Assembly (NCBI RefSeq): GCF_014529535.1
Contig: NC_050737.1
Span: forward strand, 4,752,749-4,816,748
DNA from: Bradysia coprophila
Lineage: Eukaryota > Arthropoda > Insecta > Diptera > Sciaridae
Length of the DNA stretch: 64,000 nucleotides
Direction: 5' to 3'
Below, piece by piece: positions 24,374-36,325 of this stretch (position 1 is the first letter of the stretch; each line of letters starts with the position of its first letter). The notes under the pieces were generated by a model, which was not told the origin of the DNA, made no database searches, and was given only the letters and a program-made list of their open reading frames with translations. Both the position numbers and the translations under genes were made by a program.

Positions 24374-24460
24374 AAAAGCAATATTATCGTTCAGAAAACG
24401 ATATTATCGTTCAAAAAACAGGATGATATTTGTCGTTTTTTGAACGATAATAATATTGAT
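24374..24460. repeat. Imperfect inverted repeat with ATTATCGTTC motifs
   Basis: AATATTATCGTTCAGAAAAC and ATATTATCGTTCAAAAAAC are direct copies. Both pair with GTTTTTTGAACGATAATAAT downstream. Confidence 0.5.
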
Positions 24461-24497
24461 CTTGTAGAAATGTCACCTCTCCCTTCGCAAGCTGTAA

Positions 24498-24572
24498 CTT
24501 CTGGGATGCTTGGTTTATAGAAAAATCTTAGTGGACAAAAATGCATTGTAAATAAACCAAGCGTCCCAGAAG
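24498..24572. repeat. Small inverted repeat, 20-bp arms
   Basis: CTTCTGGGATGCTTGGTTTA at 24498 pairs with TAAACCAAGCGTCCCAGAAG ending at 24572, one mismatch. Confidence 0.65.
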
Positions 24573-25644
24573 GTCCGCGAAGTGCTATATACCTAGACTA
24601 TATGGAAAACCTTAATGGTGATATGAGACAGCGTAGGTAGTAGTTGTATTAGCTTGTATCCGGAAATACTAAGCTCAGTCGGCCGTCCATTTATTTTCAT
24701 GTATAAATATCAGATCAACATATGTGACAGCTGAATATTTACGACTCAATCACTAGTTCAATTTTGCATGTGATAAGTGTGGACACAATCTTGCTATTTA
24801 TGTTGCGCTGAGTGTAAAACATTAAAAGCCAAATATTTGATAATTTCTCGATCAGTTTTTTCCCTTTATAAAATCTCAAAATGCTCGTATAATATTGAAG
24901 AAGAAAAAAATCCGAATCGAACATGTGGGAGGCATGTAACTATACTGGATATAATTAACATAGGCTCATAGTCTCAAACAATTAAATACTCCCACTCAGT
25001 ACTTTGTTGTGAGTTTGGAAATATTCATGATGTAGACACAATTCGGCGATACGAACGTTTAAAAAGAAATCGGTTTGAATATGTACTGAATTTATAGAAA
25101 TAAATTGAGTGAACTGGATTCTCTATTACTTTTCCTGTTTTGCATATTTCATTTTTCGAAAAAGTCCAAACTGAAATTCTAATGACTGAATTCGGAGTAT
25201 AGACAATTTTGACTGACGAATCCCAATGAAACGGTCGAAAAGTAGGTACCTATTTTTTGGAAGGTAGAATCTTACCTGAGGGTGACTCTACTCTAGGTGG
25301 TATTTTCTAGATTGTTGGGTGTTTTTGATAAATGGAAGTTAGTTGGATTATCTAGATTATGAAGAATACGTCCATTCATCATGTTCCTACTTCACTATAC
25401 CCAGCGAGCGATGTATTTCATTGGGTGTGTCTCGATGCTGTAAATTAGCTTCAAATCAAATGACTAATTTGTTACACTAAGCGATAGGTAATGTAAAGAA
25501 GTAGGCAGACCTAACAGAACTTTCTGTGATGATTTGCAATTTTACATACACCATGGGATGCTTGGCCGTTGATATTTAAACTGAGACAACTCTGTCATCT
25601 ATTCATTTATTTATCAAAAAGAAAAAAAAAACATTTATAGCTCT

Positions 25645-26831
25645 CTAAGTCCGCGGATTCCTACCACTACTTGTGCTCAACGTTTTCTTAGTCGTTCTGG
25701 TCTGCTTCACATGTACCTTAACGTGATGGTACATTTTAATGACATCGTCAAACAACAGACCGCAATATTTGCACTTATATTTTTCGATTTCCAGTAAATC
25801 GTCACACGCCTGAATCGGTTGTGCCTCTTCGCATCCCTTGCCCGTCACCTTTGATTCAGCCGAATCCGAATGCTTGTTCTTGAAGTGATAAAACAATTCG
25901 CTCGGCTCGGAAAATCGACAGCCGCAATACTTGCAAATCAGTGTCTTGTCGTCGGTACGATGAGTTCGCATGTGTGACGCAAAATAGTGTTTCGGTAATG
26001 TTTGAAAGCAAACGGTACACTCGAACATCTCCTGATTCGAATGAAAATCGCGAATATGTTTCCGGATCTGGTACGTGCTGCTAAACATTTGATGACAAAA
26101 TTTGCACATCAATTTACCGATTGAATGCTGGTCCAGGTGTTTTGCGTAGTTGCCGAAATACATAAAGTCTTTATTGCAGTGCTTGCATATGTAGCACTCG
26201 TTCCGGTCTTGATTTGTGGCCAATGTCACCACTTTTGCTTCGTATTCGATTGTTTGTCCACTCAATGGCTCAAGGTTACCGCCTTGATGTGTGGTCAATG
26301 ATTCGGACAACTCCATCTTTATTTCACAATCGGTTTCTGGTTCAGCGTTTAGACTAAACGCAACATAGTCGTTCCGGTCTTTGGAGATCTCCGCTTTTAC
26401 TTCACCATCGGTTGTTTGATCAGTGTTCACACTAAATGCTTCATAGTCAACGGATGATTGAAGTGTTTCAGTTTCGATTTTAATAACACTACCGTACGCT
26501 TCCGACTCTTCTGTGTTGCCGGTGACAGAACTCAATACCGGCGAAACACTGCCCTCGTAAAAAATCGTATCACCCAAGTCCACAGTCTCACTGTCTCTCT
26601 CCTGGTCAAACAATTCGAAATTTTCGATTTGAACCATTGTCAAGGTGTCAAGGAAATTCTTTGTGTCGTTTTTCGCTGTAATGAACGATCCCAGAGTTAT
26701 TGGCTTCGTATCGGGATATTTGGAATTCAGCTCCTCAGTTTTAACTTCTACGCAGGTTTCAGTCGTTAATTTTTCGCTGAACATAGCCGCTTGCAATACC
26801 GTCGGGTCTAATGAGACGTGCAGTTTGTTTT
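25645..26831 (-). CDS. C2H2 zinc-finger protein, terminal exon with five fingers
   Basis: Probable nuclear DNA-binding transcription factor; target unknown. The open frame ends at TAG 25645-25647. It has no ATG at its upstream end; a good acceptor (CTAATTACAG) precedes AAAACAAACTG at 26831, so it is an exon joined to something upstream (phase 1). If unspliced, the first in-frame ATG is MFSEKLTTETC. The N-terminal half is acidic and Ser/Thr-rich, with internal near-repeats (DRNDYVAFSLNAEPETDCEI resembles VDYEAFSVNTDQTTDGEV). The C-terminal half has five C2H2 fingers, beginning CKHCNKDF, CKFCHQMF, CTVCFQTL, CKYCGCRF and CKYCGLLF. No ZAD is seen here. See 27006-27469 for a possible alternative terminal exon. 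Confidence 0.75.
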
Positions 26832-27005
26832 CTGTAATTAGAAAGTGTTGCAATGCAATGAATATTTGACTTAGGGCTAATCACACATTCGATTTTTAAA
26901 TTCAGAGATCTGAATCAAGCTCAAAATTTGAGAAAATTTCACTTTAGTTCTGCATACAGACTCAGATGCCTGAATTTTGAATAACGATTATGCGATTGAC
27001 TCTGA

Positions 27006-27469
27006 CTACTCATAGTTCGTAGCCATTTCACATTCAAACGTACCATGAATTTCCATGTGCTCGGCCAGATTTTTCGAATGATAGAATCGCTTCTGACACT
27101 TGTCGCATCGGTACGGTTTCTTCTCATCGTGGCATTTGATATGACGCTGGTATGTATTCACATTGAAAAATGTCTTCAAACACTCCTCGCACTGATAATT
27201 GTAATAGTTGGCGATGAACCGTTTCTTTTTCTTCTGAATGTTCAGCTCCTGATCGATTTCGAACTTTTTCTCGCACACCTTGCATAAATTATTGGGATAA
27301 TTGTCGATGATTTGGTCGCATATTTGGCAAGTAGACTTTGGTTCGTTGATTAGTTCGTCGGGTTCCATCATAAGCCTTTCCTCGTAGCCCTGGTATAGCG
27401 ATTCAGTTTGGATGCCGTATGTTGGTGCTTCAAGTTTGATGATTGTTTCCTCTTCCTCAAACAGAGGGA
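27006..27469 (-). CDS. C2H2 zinc-finger terminal exon with two fingers
   Basis: The open frame ends in TAG at 27006-27008. The upstream boundary is an acceptor, poly-T then AATTACAG, before TCCCTCTGTTTG at 27469, again phase 1. It encodes an acidic lead (LFEEEETIIKLEAPTYG), a Cys-rich segment with paired CxxC (CQICDQ and CKVCEKKF), then fingers CEECLKTFFNVNTYQRHIKCH and CDKCQKRFYHSKNLAEHMEIH. Two internal ATGs (27371 and 27368) might serve as starts if it is a separate gene. Upstream exon not identified with confidence; a candidate is noted in the findings. Confidence 0.7.
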
Positions 27470-27777
27470 CTGTAATTAAAAAAAAAAAAATTAAAGCAAC
27501 TAGAAGGTGGTACAGTGGTCAGAACTTAAAATAATAAGGTGACCCATGGATGAGGGTTTTGGAAAATCAAACCCTTTGGTTGACGGTGGGCCTTCGAGAA
27601 GTAATGTAGGTGAAAATAGTAGGTACCCACACCACTTGCATTAGTTAAAACGAAACGTTACAGCCTCACCGATTGAGTGAACTAATTTTTCGGTAGGTGG
27701 CTATTATAGTATTACATAGACAGAGAGCCCACTTACATATTAGTTCCTCACATTAATAACTAACGTTAAACCATAAA

Positions 27778-27890
27778 GTTACACTCGAGAGGTAGCATGA
27801 TGGCGCTGATGCTAATCGGCACCTAAAAATTACATGGGCACCCAGACATGTTTAAAAATGACAGCGCCACCATGCCATCTCTCGAGTTAA
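27778..27890. mobile_element. Short MITE-like inverted repeat (113 bp)
   Basis: The arms ACTCGAGAGGTAGCATGATG and the complement of CACCATGCCATCTCTCGAGT pair, with GGCGCT extending inward. Non-coding centre. Confidence 0.6.
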
Positions 27891-28399
27891 ACCGATGCAT
27901 TTTCTTTTCATTGTGGTTTTCATTTCTATCTTAAATTAGTAGCCCGTTGCAGCCCGTTTTCTAATTTTTTTTTCTTTAAATTTTTGGGTGGATCAAAATT
28001 AATCGTCGGATGGTTCTAGTACAAGCCTATTGTCTCAATGCCAAATTTTTGCAGATTTTCTAAAATCGAAACATTTTCCCATCAAAAATATAAGAACAGA
28101 AATTTCGGTACAACTCATTGCGGTTCGAATCCTATGCCATATTGTTACCCGATTCGACAAACATTTGTTCAACAACTTTTACTTTACAGCGCTAGAAGCG
28201 CCAAAACGAGGGTAACCATACCTGTCGCAGCCGTCACACATCGTAGGAAGTCCAGATTAGTGCCAAAGACAATTAAGGTATTATTACCAATTGGAGAATG
28301 CATAAACAGTCGAAAATTTAAAAAAAAAATGACTTGTCAGGGATACCAACCCTTACAATAAAAATTTCAATACATTCATATTCGTCATTTGGTAGCAAT

Positions 28400-28525
28400 A
28401 TCTTCACATTAGGCCACATTCGTCTACACTACATTGCCAATATTTTCCCTTATCGCAATATCTGATTGACATTTTATCTGTCAAATAGTATGAAAATTGG
28501 CAATATCGTGTAGACAGCACTCATA
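28400..28525. repeat. Imperfect inverted repeat
   Basis: GTCTACACTACATTGCCAAT near 28412 pairs with ATTGGCAATATCGTGTAGAC ending about 28516; an ATTGACATTTTATCTGTCAA palindrome lies in the centre. Confidence 0.5.
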
Positions 28526-28841
28526 TTGTGTGGCAAAGACATTAACACCAATTTCGATTTTGTACGGTGAATGACAGCTGAGATCATGGGCCCGTGACGA
28601 CGCATGTCCAGTTACAAGAAAAATTAAAACAAGAATAGACCGGCTAATGCCTGGTGAGAGGTCTTTTTTCTTCTCTTAATTTTTTTCTGGAGATACCAAC
28701 TTCCGAATACGTGAGTTATAAATAGGCAAATAGCAAGCAGGAAGAATAGTTTCATCAGCTGTTTAACAGTAGATGTATCCACCAACTCTATCAGTTTCGT
28801 ACGCAACTACCAATTTAGTATTAAATTACTAGTTTGGTAGT

Positions 28842-28925
28842 CAACTACCAAATCATAGAATTGTAAATTGGCAAGCAGCCCAAATAATTTCACTTCTCTA
28901 TCAGCATGGTAGTCAACTACCAAAA
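28842..28925. repeat. Two copies of a GGTAGTCAACTACC quasi-palindrome
   Basis: TTGGTAGTCAACTACCAAA near 28841 and ATGGTAGTCAACTACCAAA near 28908 are near-identical, with a third half-copy (GCAACTACCAAT) near 28803. Could be a repeated protein-binding site or remnant repeat. Confidence 0.45.
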
Positions 28926-29587
28926 ATTCAAGCTTTAAATAGGCAGTGTTGCTTAAGCACTAAGCAGTACATAGTCGATAGCTAACAATTTTCCTTCAAC
29001 TTTAAATGAAATTCGAATTTTCGCGCCATCGTCAAATACTCGAACCACAAAAATTCACCGGTTTTGAGCCGAAATTCATTTCGAATTTTATCACAAACCA
29101 AAATGGTCGTCTATCTGTCAAAGCGAATACATAAACTTTCATCTACACCATTTTGCCTATAGAAATAAAAACGACCATTTAGCCGACGTAAATGTGATAC
29201 AATTGAATTGGTGCCAGGTAAAATAATTTAATCCACCGTCCGCGGATGCAATATCGTGTTTATATCGGACGTAATCGTCGAATGTTACAGAAATTTGAGA
29301 AATATTTTTACTTCCGCTTTCTGTCGAAACGGAAAAAGGAACCATAATGGCGATGATTTCTCATTTTTATTTTTTCGACAATAACCTCATCCTCATCCTG
29401 TTTTGTCAACAACACCGTTCCACTTCCACTTTACAGTTTGAATTATGATCGATTGTGTTTGTTTCGGTTTTTGTTTGAAATTTCATTTTCAATTTTTGTT
29501 GTTGCAAAATGACGATGAGTGTTGTGATTGTTTATTTAATTACATTTGTCGCAGACGTGACGGTGCATCTGTTATTATTTTGCAGCA

Positions 29588-32179
29588 ATGATGGATAATA
29601 ACATATTATCGGTGTTCCGAAATGGCCATGAAATTTTATTAACAGAAAATGAAGGATTGGACGGCAGTACGCTCATACCGGTAATTTAATTTATTTACAA
29701 ATATTTCGGCGACATGGCAGTACTAATTAAATTGTTGGTTGATCATTCGATCAACAAAAAAATATATTTAGTTTGAGCTTGGCGGAAGATTGACAAATGA
29801 TCAACAAGCGAATAAGGCCCGGACCGTATCGATTATGGATTTGGGTAAAATGTTATTGCATTGTGCCAAAGAGGGTGAAACGCAAAAAGTACACGAATTA
29901 ATGAGTCGCGGTGCACCTTTCACAACAGATTGGGTATGTGGCCATTATGACAGTTGTATTACTATACTGACTGACATTCGTCATATTAGATAACACTTGT
30001 TTTACTGTTGTTGTATTGACTTTCAGCTCGGAAGAACACCGTTGCATGTAGCTGCAGAGGGAAATCATTACAATACCTGCGAAGTTTTGCTTCGAGCCGG
30101 TATTAGCAAAGATGCTCGGACGAAAGTCGACAAAACACCGTTGCATTTCGCGGCATTCGAGGGTCACATACAGATCGTTCAACTTCTGTTGAAACATTTT
30201 TGTGATGTAAATGCAAAGGACATGGTATGTACATTGGGAGAAGAACAATATTATCAACGGGATGGTTTGAACATTAATTGATTTGGCTTTAGTTGAAAAT
30301 GACACCGCTTCATTGGGCTGTGCAGAAGGGTCACAATCACATAGCCAAAGTGTTACTGCAACACGGAGCCGATCCGAATGCCGTGTCGAAATTTTCAAAA
30401 ACACCCATCTCATTAGCGGCTGAATTGGAGCAAAATGAACTCGTCCAGGAATTGTTGATACAGAATTCACAGCGCAGTGATTTTGAACAACAACAGGCTG
30501 CTGACACATTGGTCCATGAATTAAGTGTCCGGATGAAAGTATGATTGCATCGATCACATCCGTTGGCCGTTTCAACAATTTTCGTTTCCTATTTTTCAGC
30601 CGGATCCGGATCACATTATTGAGGATATTGACGAACTATCCAACAACACGGAAATGGATGTGATACATTCGTCGCCCGAATCAAGCCCTGTACTATCACC
30701 CGTCTTCGATTCGTTTGATTCAACGAAATGTAAGTAGTTTACACTCAAATGAAGTGATCGACATACTAATCGACTGATGTGGCTCTGTATCATTCTACCA
30801 GGCAATCTTCAGGCCGCAATCAACAATTCTTCCGACGAAATAAATTCCGTGAATGCGACCACATTAGCGCTACTGAAAGAACATGGCATTGCGATGCAAG
30901 AAGACACGGACAATACACTAATTACATCGGCGCTGCAAAGTGGTCGACAATTGGTACTGTCCGATGCAGGGAAATTATTGCTCAACGATCCTAAGTTTAG
31001 AAAATCGATTCAACCGATGACAGCAGCCAAGCAATGCAATATTATGACAAGTCCGACGAGTACAAATACAGCGACCATGACCAAGTCCAGCATAGGAGCG
31101 TCAACGTTTAAATTCGAATATGTGAAAAAGAAACCGACAATACTAGCACCGAATGCCAAATCAATGCCGTTAGAGACAAACAAGGTAAGGACAAAAGGTT
31201 CATCAACATTCCGATTGAGACATCTGAATCGAAAATCTTTTTTTGTTGTTTCTCACCCAGGTGATTAAAATATTATCAGCGGAGGAGTTCAAACTGATGG
31301 TTGGCAATAACAGTGGCAATTTCAAAACGTCTAAAACACCAGGCCTAATACGGTAAGTCAATATTTACGTTAAATGCCCCCCATCGGCATAAATCAATCA
31401 CTTCGTATTACTATCCAGGTATCAAACCATAAAACATTCCAATTCTTCTCCGATAACCCAACTGGTGAAACGTAAAAATCCAATCGAAAATATTCCCAAC
31501 GGTAAAATGAAAATAGGTCCCCTGGCCGGTACAATAAAAGTGAGTTTAGCGCTACATTCGATCGAAAATCCATTGATATCCAATGTCATTTCAGAGTATA
31601 AATAAACCACAAAATAGGCCGCCATCCCACATCCGAAATATCCAAATACCAACGCCAGTGTCGTCACCCTCATCCACAATACAGAGAGAGGCTAACCCTG
31701 ACATATTGTCCCGTGTTTCATTCAACATAATCGGTACGTCATCCGCGTCAAATATTCCACAGAAATCAACCAGTCAGCCATACACAGTGAAACTACTTTC
31801 ACTGCCGCAAAAGACTACAACGACAATGACCAAGTCAAAACCGCAAATCGTACACCAACTACACACCCAGCCTCGACAACAACAGCATCAGCAGCAGCAC
31901 CAGGAATTATTCGTTGCCAATGGTACCGATGTGTCGCACAGAACAGAGATCGAACGGCAAATAGCCGAGCTGAAGAAGGAAACGCAAGAGCTGCGAAAGA
32001 AACTGGAATTGTCACAAAAGCAAAACGACGAAAATAAAAAGGAAACGCAAGAGTTGCGGAAGAAATTGGAGCTGTCACAAAAGGAAAGTGATGAATACAA
32101 GTGTCGTTTGGAAAAATTAGAAAGTGAAAAAGAACAAGAGCGCGAGGAGCGACTTAGTAGACAGTACACGAATTCGTGA
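29588..32179 (+). CDS. GABPB: GA-binding protein beta subunit (ankyrin/coiled-coil ETS partner)
   Basis: Binds the ETS protein GABP-alpha through ankyrin repeats and supplies dimerisation and activation regions. Exons: 29588-29680, 29772-29933, 30027-30224, 30293-30538, 30600-30729, 30802-31184, 31261-31352, 31419-31539 and 31595-32179 (TGA); product about 669 aa, all phases agree. Exon 2 carries [20 protein letters not shown] and GAPFTTDW, matching the family start. The ankyrin repeats follow ([55 protein letters not shown]). Residues 1-37 precede the canonical MDLGK and are an extension relative to vertebrate GABPB. The middle is Ser/Thr-rich and disordered. The C-terminal coiled coil contains a 21-residue tandem duplication (31973-32035 and 32036-32098). 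Start at 29588 or 29591. Confidence 0.92.
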
Positions 32180-32359
32180 ATAATATTCACTGTGACTAAC
32201 TTTTATCAGATAAATGTTTTTGTTAAACTGATTTGTTTGTCAATTTTTGTTGAACTGTGTGCGTGTGAATCCCTGATCGTTGTCCTGAAATGTAAATTGG
32301 ATTACGTCGATTAATCCGGGCACCTCAAATGTAATTCTAGAGACTGAGTTCTACATCAT

Positions 32360-32433
32360 ATCGAAATGGGGCTACATGTAACGAAAGCAAGATCGAAATG
32401 AGGCTACATGTAGCGAAAGCAAAATCAAAATGG
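32360..32433 (+). repeat. 32-bp tandem repeat, 2.3 copies
   Basis: ATCGAAATGGGGCTACATGT followed by AACGAAAGCAAG occurs at 32360 and again at 32392 with three changes, then a partial third copy. Confidence 0.75.
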
Positions 32434-32788
32434 AAACAAGGACGCAGCTACTAGGTCTACAACTTGATTTTATTTACCATTGACCATATTATATAGACGA
32501 AAAGGTCCAACCCCAAAATTGAATCGGGACTTCACAGCTTTATTTCGATATTTACAGCCAAAATTTCTACTTTGTCTTCACCTACCTTACGACGTAATAT
32601 GGAGACATTCAGTGAAATTTTCAATTTTGGTAAAGTCAGCTGAAATTTCAATGCTGACTGTAAACATTCGACCTCGTCGTTGTCCCTTCAACCCACAGTA
32701 AAATTGAGTAGCGAGCAGGTGGAGAGATAAAGAATCAAATTTTCTTAGGATACCGGAGAGACCTATCCAATAAAATACAAACGCAAAT

Positions 32789-32893
32789 CAGGTCTGGACT
32801 GGTCTTATGGTTATTCGGGCGAACCCGAATGTGTGGACCAGCTGAAAAACCGCTGAAGCAAATTAATACTGAAATTTCTCTTCCTCTGACTGT
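32789..32893. mobile_element. Fragments of two transposon ends
   Basis: CAGGTCTGGACTGGTC followed by TTCGGGCGAACCCGAA resembles the termini of the element at 52308-52977. It runs directly into GTGGACCAGCTGAAAAACCG and ends CTCTGACTG at TA, a diverged copy of the right end of the Tc1-type MITE at 19996-20225. Confidence 0.6.
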
Positions 32894-33067
32894 AAAATTA
32901 TGAATCAGAATCATTACCACCTTCGTGTGTCAACTGTTAACATTTCAATCAACTCTCTTACAAAGCTTTGCACGTTAAGTTATGGCATTTCCACTGCTTC
33001 TACGTCTTAAATATTTGAGTGGTTTCTGTATGATCCCAACATGTAAAAACTCGTATATTCTTAGCAG

Positions 33068-33192
33068 TAATTATATTGGGAAGCGATGCGAATACATCGA
33101 TTGACACTAGCACGCACTTGCTAGTGTAAAGAGATATGGAAATGCGTGCATTTGTAGTGCGTGAATATTCGCATCGCGTCCCAATATAATTA
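33068..33192. mobile_element. Foldback element (125 bp)
   Basis: TAATTATATTGGGAAGCGAT, continuing GCGAATA, pairs with the complement at the right end (TATTCGCATCGCGTCCCAAT), two mismatches over about 27 bp. A smaller inner hairpin CACTAGCA/TGCTAGTG is present. Confidence 0.65.
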
Positions 33193-33855
33193 TGGCTTTA
33201 GACTCAATGATTTTCACACCGGGCTTATTCGCTAATTCATTTTTGCAAAAATGTTGTCTCTTCTTTCCCACTGTGCCACATTCAGGATTTATAGATCTCT
33301 GAAGATTTATATCTGGAAAAAGTTGCTCCACACCGAAATGTGCAGTACACTTGAAAGTATCCGTAGCGACAGTTCATTGCTTATTGCAAAATTATTGATT
33401 TGAGTAAAAGACTAAGTGGAAATATGGGTATCTATTCCAAGTATGATTTCAGCCTGAAATTTTCAGGAGTGTAAACGTAGATTATTTAATGAAAAGAGTT
33501 ACAATCAGGGGATTGGCAGACAGCTATGGGCGCCCTGATGGGGAAGCATATCTTTCTTTAACACTTCGAATGCTATTTTTCTCTTGAGAATAATGAAGAT
33601 CGAAATGGATTATCATCAACTGGTTCTACCTTGTAATACTAAACAAATCTCACGAGAATCTTTGTCAAGCGGTAAAATTATGAAGCGGTAATGAAAACTT
33701 AAATTCACACATACGTTATGCTAACTATATGGTTAAGGTAAAAGGATTGATTGAATTCTACTATAATAATAGCGACATCGTGTAAGCCAATCTGAAATGT
33801 AATAGTCATGCTGTTTCGTTTACAACGCAATGCTGAGATGTGTTTCAGTGAAACT

Positions 33856-33882
33856 TATAAAGTCTGTGGTTCTTGATCAGTT
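33856..33882 (+). promoter_or_regulatory. Candidate TATA box and initiator of SDR gene 1
   Basis: TATAAAG at 33856-33862 is followed by the arthropod initiator-like TCAGTT at 33877-33882, with the first SDR start codon at 33940. The spacing (about 23 bp) is shorter than usual, so this is tentative. Confidence 0.35.
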
Positions 33883-33939
33883 TCGTTCAATTGAAGTCAA
33901 GCATCCGCAGGTAGCAGAGCATTATTGCTTAACGTAAAA

Positions 33940-34821
33940 ATGAATCGTTGGTCGAAAAAAACTGCTGTTGTGACCGGAGCTAGTTCGGGAATCGGAGCTG
34001 CTATAGCCGTCGCACTAGCTAAAGAGGGTATGATTGTGATCGCGTTGGCGAGACGTGTTGAACGCTTAGAGCAGCTTAAAACGAAAGTGCCAAGTGGATC
34101 CAAGGGAGCGTTACATGTTCGACAGTGTGATGTGACTAATGAAAGTGAAGTTAAAGCAACATTCAATTGGGTAAATGCTACGTTCGGCGGGACTGACGTA
34201 CTGGTGAACAATGCGGGAATTGTCAGAACAGGGAATTTAGTTGATGCGGATAATACGAAACCGATTCGTGAGGTGGTTGAAACAAATATTATGGGCGTTA
34301 TGTACTGTACACGAGAGGCCTTTCAGTCAATGAAAAGTCGCAATGCAAACGGTCACGTCATTATCATCAACAGTATCGTTGGACACAAAGTTCCCATATT
34401 TGTTGGAATAATGCCATCGTTCAACATTTATCCGGGGACCAAACATGCAGTTTCTGCTATGACGGAGGTCTTCCGTCAGGAATTTCAAGAGCAAGGAACT
34501 AAGACGAAAATCACTGTAAGTAAAAGTGCTCGTATAAGTCATCAAAGTTGTGCAAGTGAACTTACAATATTCGTAGAGTATTAGTCCCGGTGTTGTGGAG
34601 ACTGAGATATTCCAACCGGAGCATGTGGAATTAATAAAGCAGATGCCTCACCTAAAATCAGAGGATATTGCCGATGCAGTTGTCTACGTTTTGGGGACAC
34701 CACCCCATGTTCAGGTAAAAAATTCTGAAATCTGTCAGAAAGAATTTTGTTCTGATTTTTCTTTGGGATTATTTCAAAGGTACACGAATTGACCATAAAA
34801 CCAGTTGGCGAAAAATTCTAA
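33940..34821 (+). CDS. Short-chain dehydrogenase/reductase, array copy 1
   Basis: Classical SDR of the farnesol dehydrogenase / DHRS11-like type, expected to use NADP(H); the substrate cannot be told from sequence (a terpenoid or steroid alcohol is likely from the family). Exons 33940-34515, 34577-34714 and 34780-34821 (TAA); about 251 aa. Motifs: cofactor glycine motif TGASSGIG near residues 12-19, ALARR (Arg residues favour NADPH), CDVTNE, NNAG, catalytic Ser in INSIVGHK, catalytic YPGTK, and SISPGVVETE after the active site. The C-terminus VHELTIKPVGEKF is typical. The start is set by alignment with copies 2 and 3 (M-x-RW). An AATAAA lies at 35113. Confidence 0.92.
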
Positions 34822-36325
34822 AACCTTATTTCCCGTCGAAAGTGTTATGAAGTGTGTTAGCACAATACTAATTGGTTAAGAGGAAGGTATTGCTATTAAC
34901 ACTAGACATAATTGAAAAACCTTGAAACCGAAACAAACAAAAATGAAATTCATCCATTTGAATGTCAAGGTACGGATTTTTTGTGTGTGTACCGGTTCAC
35001 GTTTCTGAACACGCAATTTAAAGCAATTAAATCTAAGACAAAAAAAAGGTCGTACCAATAATTGTGGTTATTGGATAGACTATGGTGACAGTTAGGAACT
35101 TTATTCTTTAAAAATAAAACAATTTTAGCTCTTCAAATTGAACGTCTTTCATTTAACTCAGATGGAAGTTGGATGAAAAGTTGAGTCATCTCACTGATTT
35201 CTTCTTGTGAAATTTATGTAAAAAAAACTGAGTTGTGTTCCATGTTCACTCTTATACAAAAATGATGTTTGAAGACTACGCAAGTCTAATTGAATAAAAA
35301 TCTTACAAACAAATGTTCACTGAACGTTCCAAAAGTGAAAGTGAACTAATGAGTCCTATCAAATATCTTGTAGTCCAGACCAGACTACAAGAAAAAAAAT
35401 CTTAAATGAGGATGGCTTGGCAAACAAAAGTTTAGTTAGGAAGTGGTAATAATATTGGGATGTGGAGAGTTAAAACTAATGAAAATGAAAATGAGTCAGG
35501 TAGAAAAATCGGAAAATAAAAGTCAATTGAGTGTCAGTGTAGGTGTGAAGGAACAAATGTATCATTAATTTCCACTCGTCTAATTTTGAGGCTTCAAAGT
35601 TCAAGAATTTTAAATTTTTAAAATACTTCTTGCCCTCATTCGTTTATTTTTCCACCACGGAGTGTATCAGATGATTTAGTGACTTTATGAAAATAACAAA
35701 GAGTATGCGACCATTAATCTAGATATCATAAACGATTGTAGAATCTCAGCACATCATCTTGTGACGTGATCACATTATGTAACATAACGTTACAGTTGCA
35801 AAAGCATTTCGCAAATTGAAAGTATTGCTGTGATTTCATGCAAAATATTATTAAATTAGACGAATGAGGTAGAAGACTTGAAAATCATGCTAACATTTGT
35901 TCTCGAAATTTATGCTTGGTAATGCCAGGTCATCAAATTTTCGCCTGTTAATCTTATTCGAAGCTTGATATCATAATCTGTGGTTTGGCGGTGATTATAG
36001 AATTTCCGTTTTAGCATGTGTGAAATGCAGGGTCTCCACGCTTGCAATATTTTCTAAAATTTGAGAAATTGCGGACAGTTTAAATTGCAATTAAGGAGAT
36101 GAAACCGCGTCTGAAGTTGCAAAATATGGCAATTTTCCAATGAAGTCGAAAGGAATGATTTCCAAGAGGACACTGATCGGTCACACCACAAATTATATAA
36201 AATTTCAATTTAGATTTTTAAGAATCGACAAGTATACTAGTATACTTAAACATGTGATAACCCTGCTATTCAGAATTTCTCTTATTCGCTGAGATTAAAA
36301 ACAAAATTTTTGCACAAGCGCACAC
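34822..36325. other. Spacer between SDR copies 1 and 2
   Basis: AT-rich, no gene. An 18-bp perfect palindrome AAGTATACTAGTATACTT lies at 36230-36247, about 250 bp before copy 2. Confidence 0.5.
36230..36247. promoter_or_regulatory. 18-bp perfect palindrome upstream of SDR copy 2
   Basis: AAGTATACTAGTATACTT reads the same on both strands. Its position 5' of the gene makes a dimeric binding site conceivable, but AT-rich palindromes also occur by chance. Confidence 0.3.

Larger units (their letters stand above)
20915..25644. other. Gene-poor repeat-containing region
   Basis: No gene recognised. AT-rich DNA with separate hairpins and a minisatellite listed individually (23334-24572). Frames at 23386-23943 and 24739-24971 overlap those repeats or lack any domain. 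Confidence 0.55.
27470..29587. other. Non-coding between zinc-finger exons and GABPB
   Basis: Contains a hairpin at 27778-27890, a doubled GGTAGTCAACTACC motif near 28842 and 28909, and an inverted repeat around 28390-28540. Frames at 28030-28361 (+), 28624-28806 (-) and 29157-29345 (-) show no domain. The last starts with a true ATG (29345) and may be a 5' exon of the zinc-finger gene. Confidence 0.45.
32180..33855. other. Intergenic with small repeats
   Basis: Holds a 32-bp tandem repeat (32360-32433), a fragment of hAT/Tc1-like ends (32789-32893) and a foldback (33068-33192). No gene recognised. Confidence 0.5.

Noticed and set aside
28030-28361. 107-codon frame on the plus strand, possible gene
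   Set aside because: No domain, no splice support, AT-biased composition.
29898-30614. 238-codon frame on the minus strand
   Set aside because: Shadow of GABPB exons and introns; no domain.
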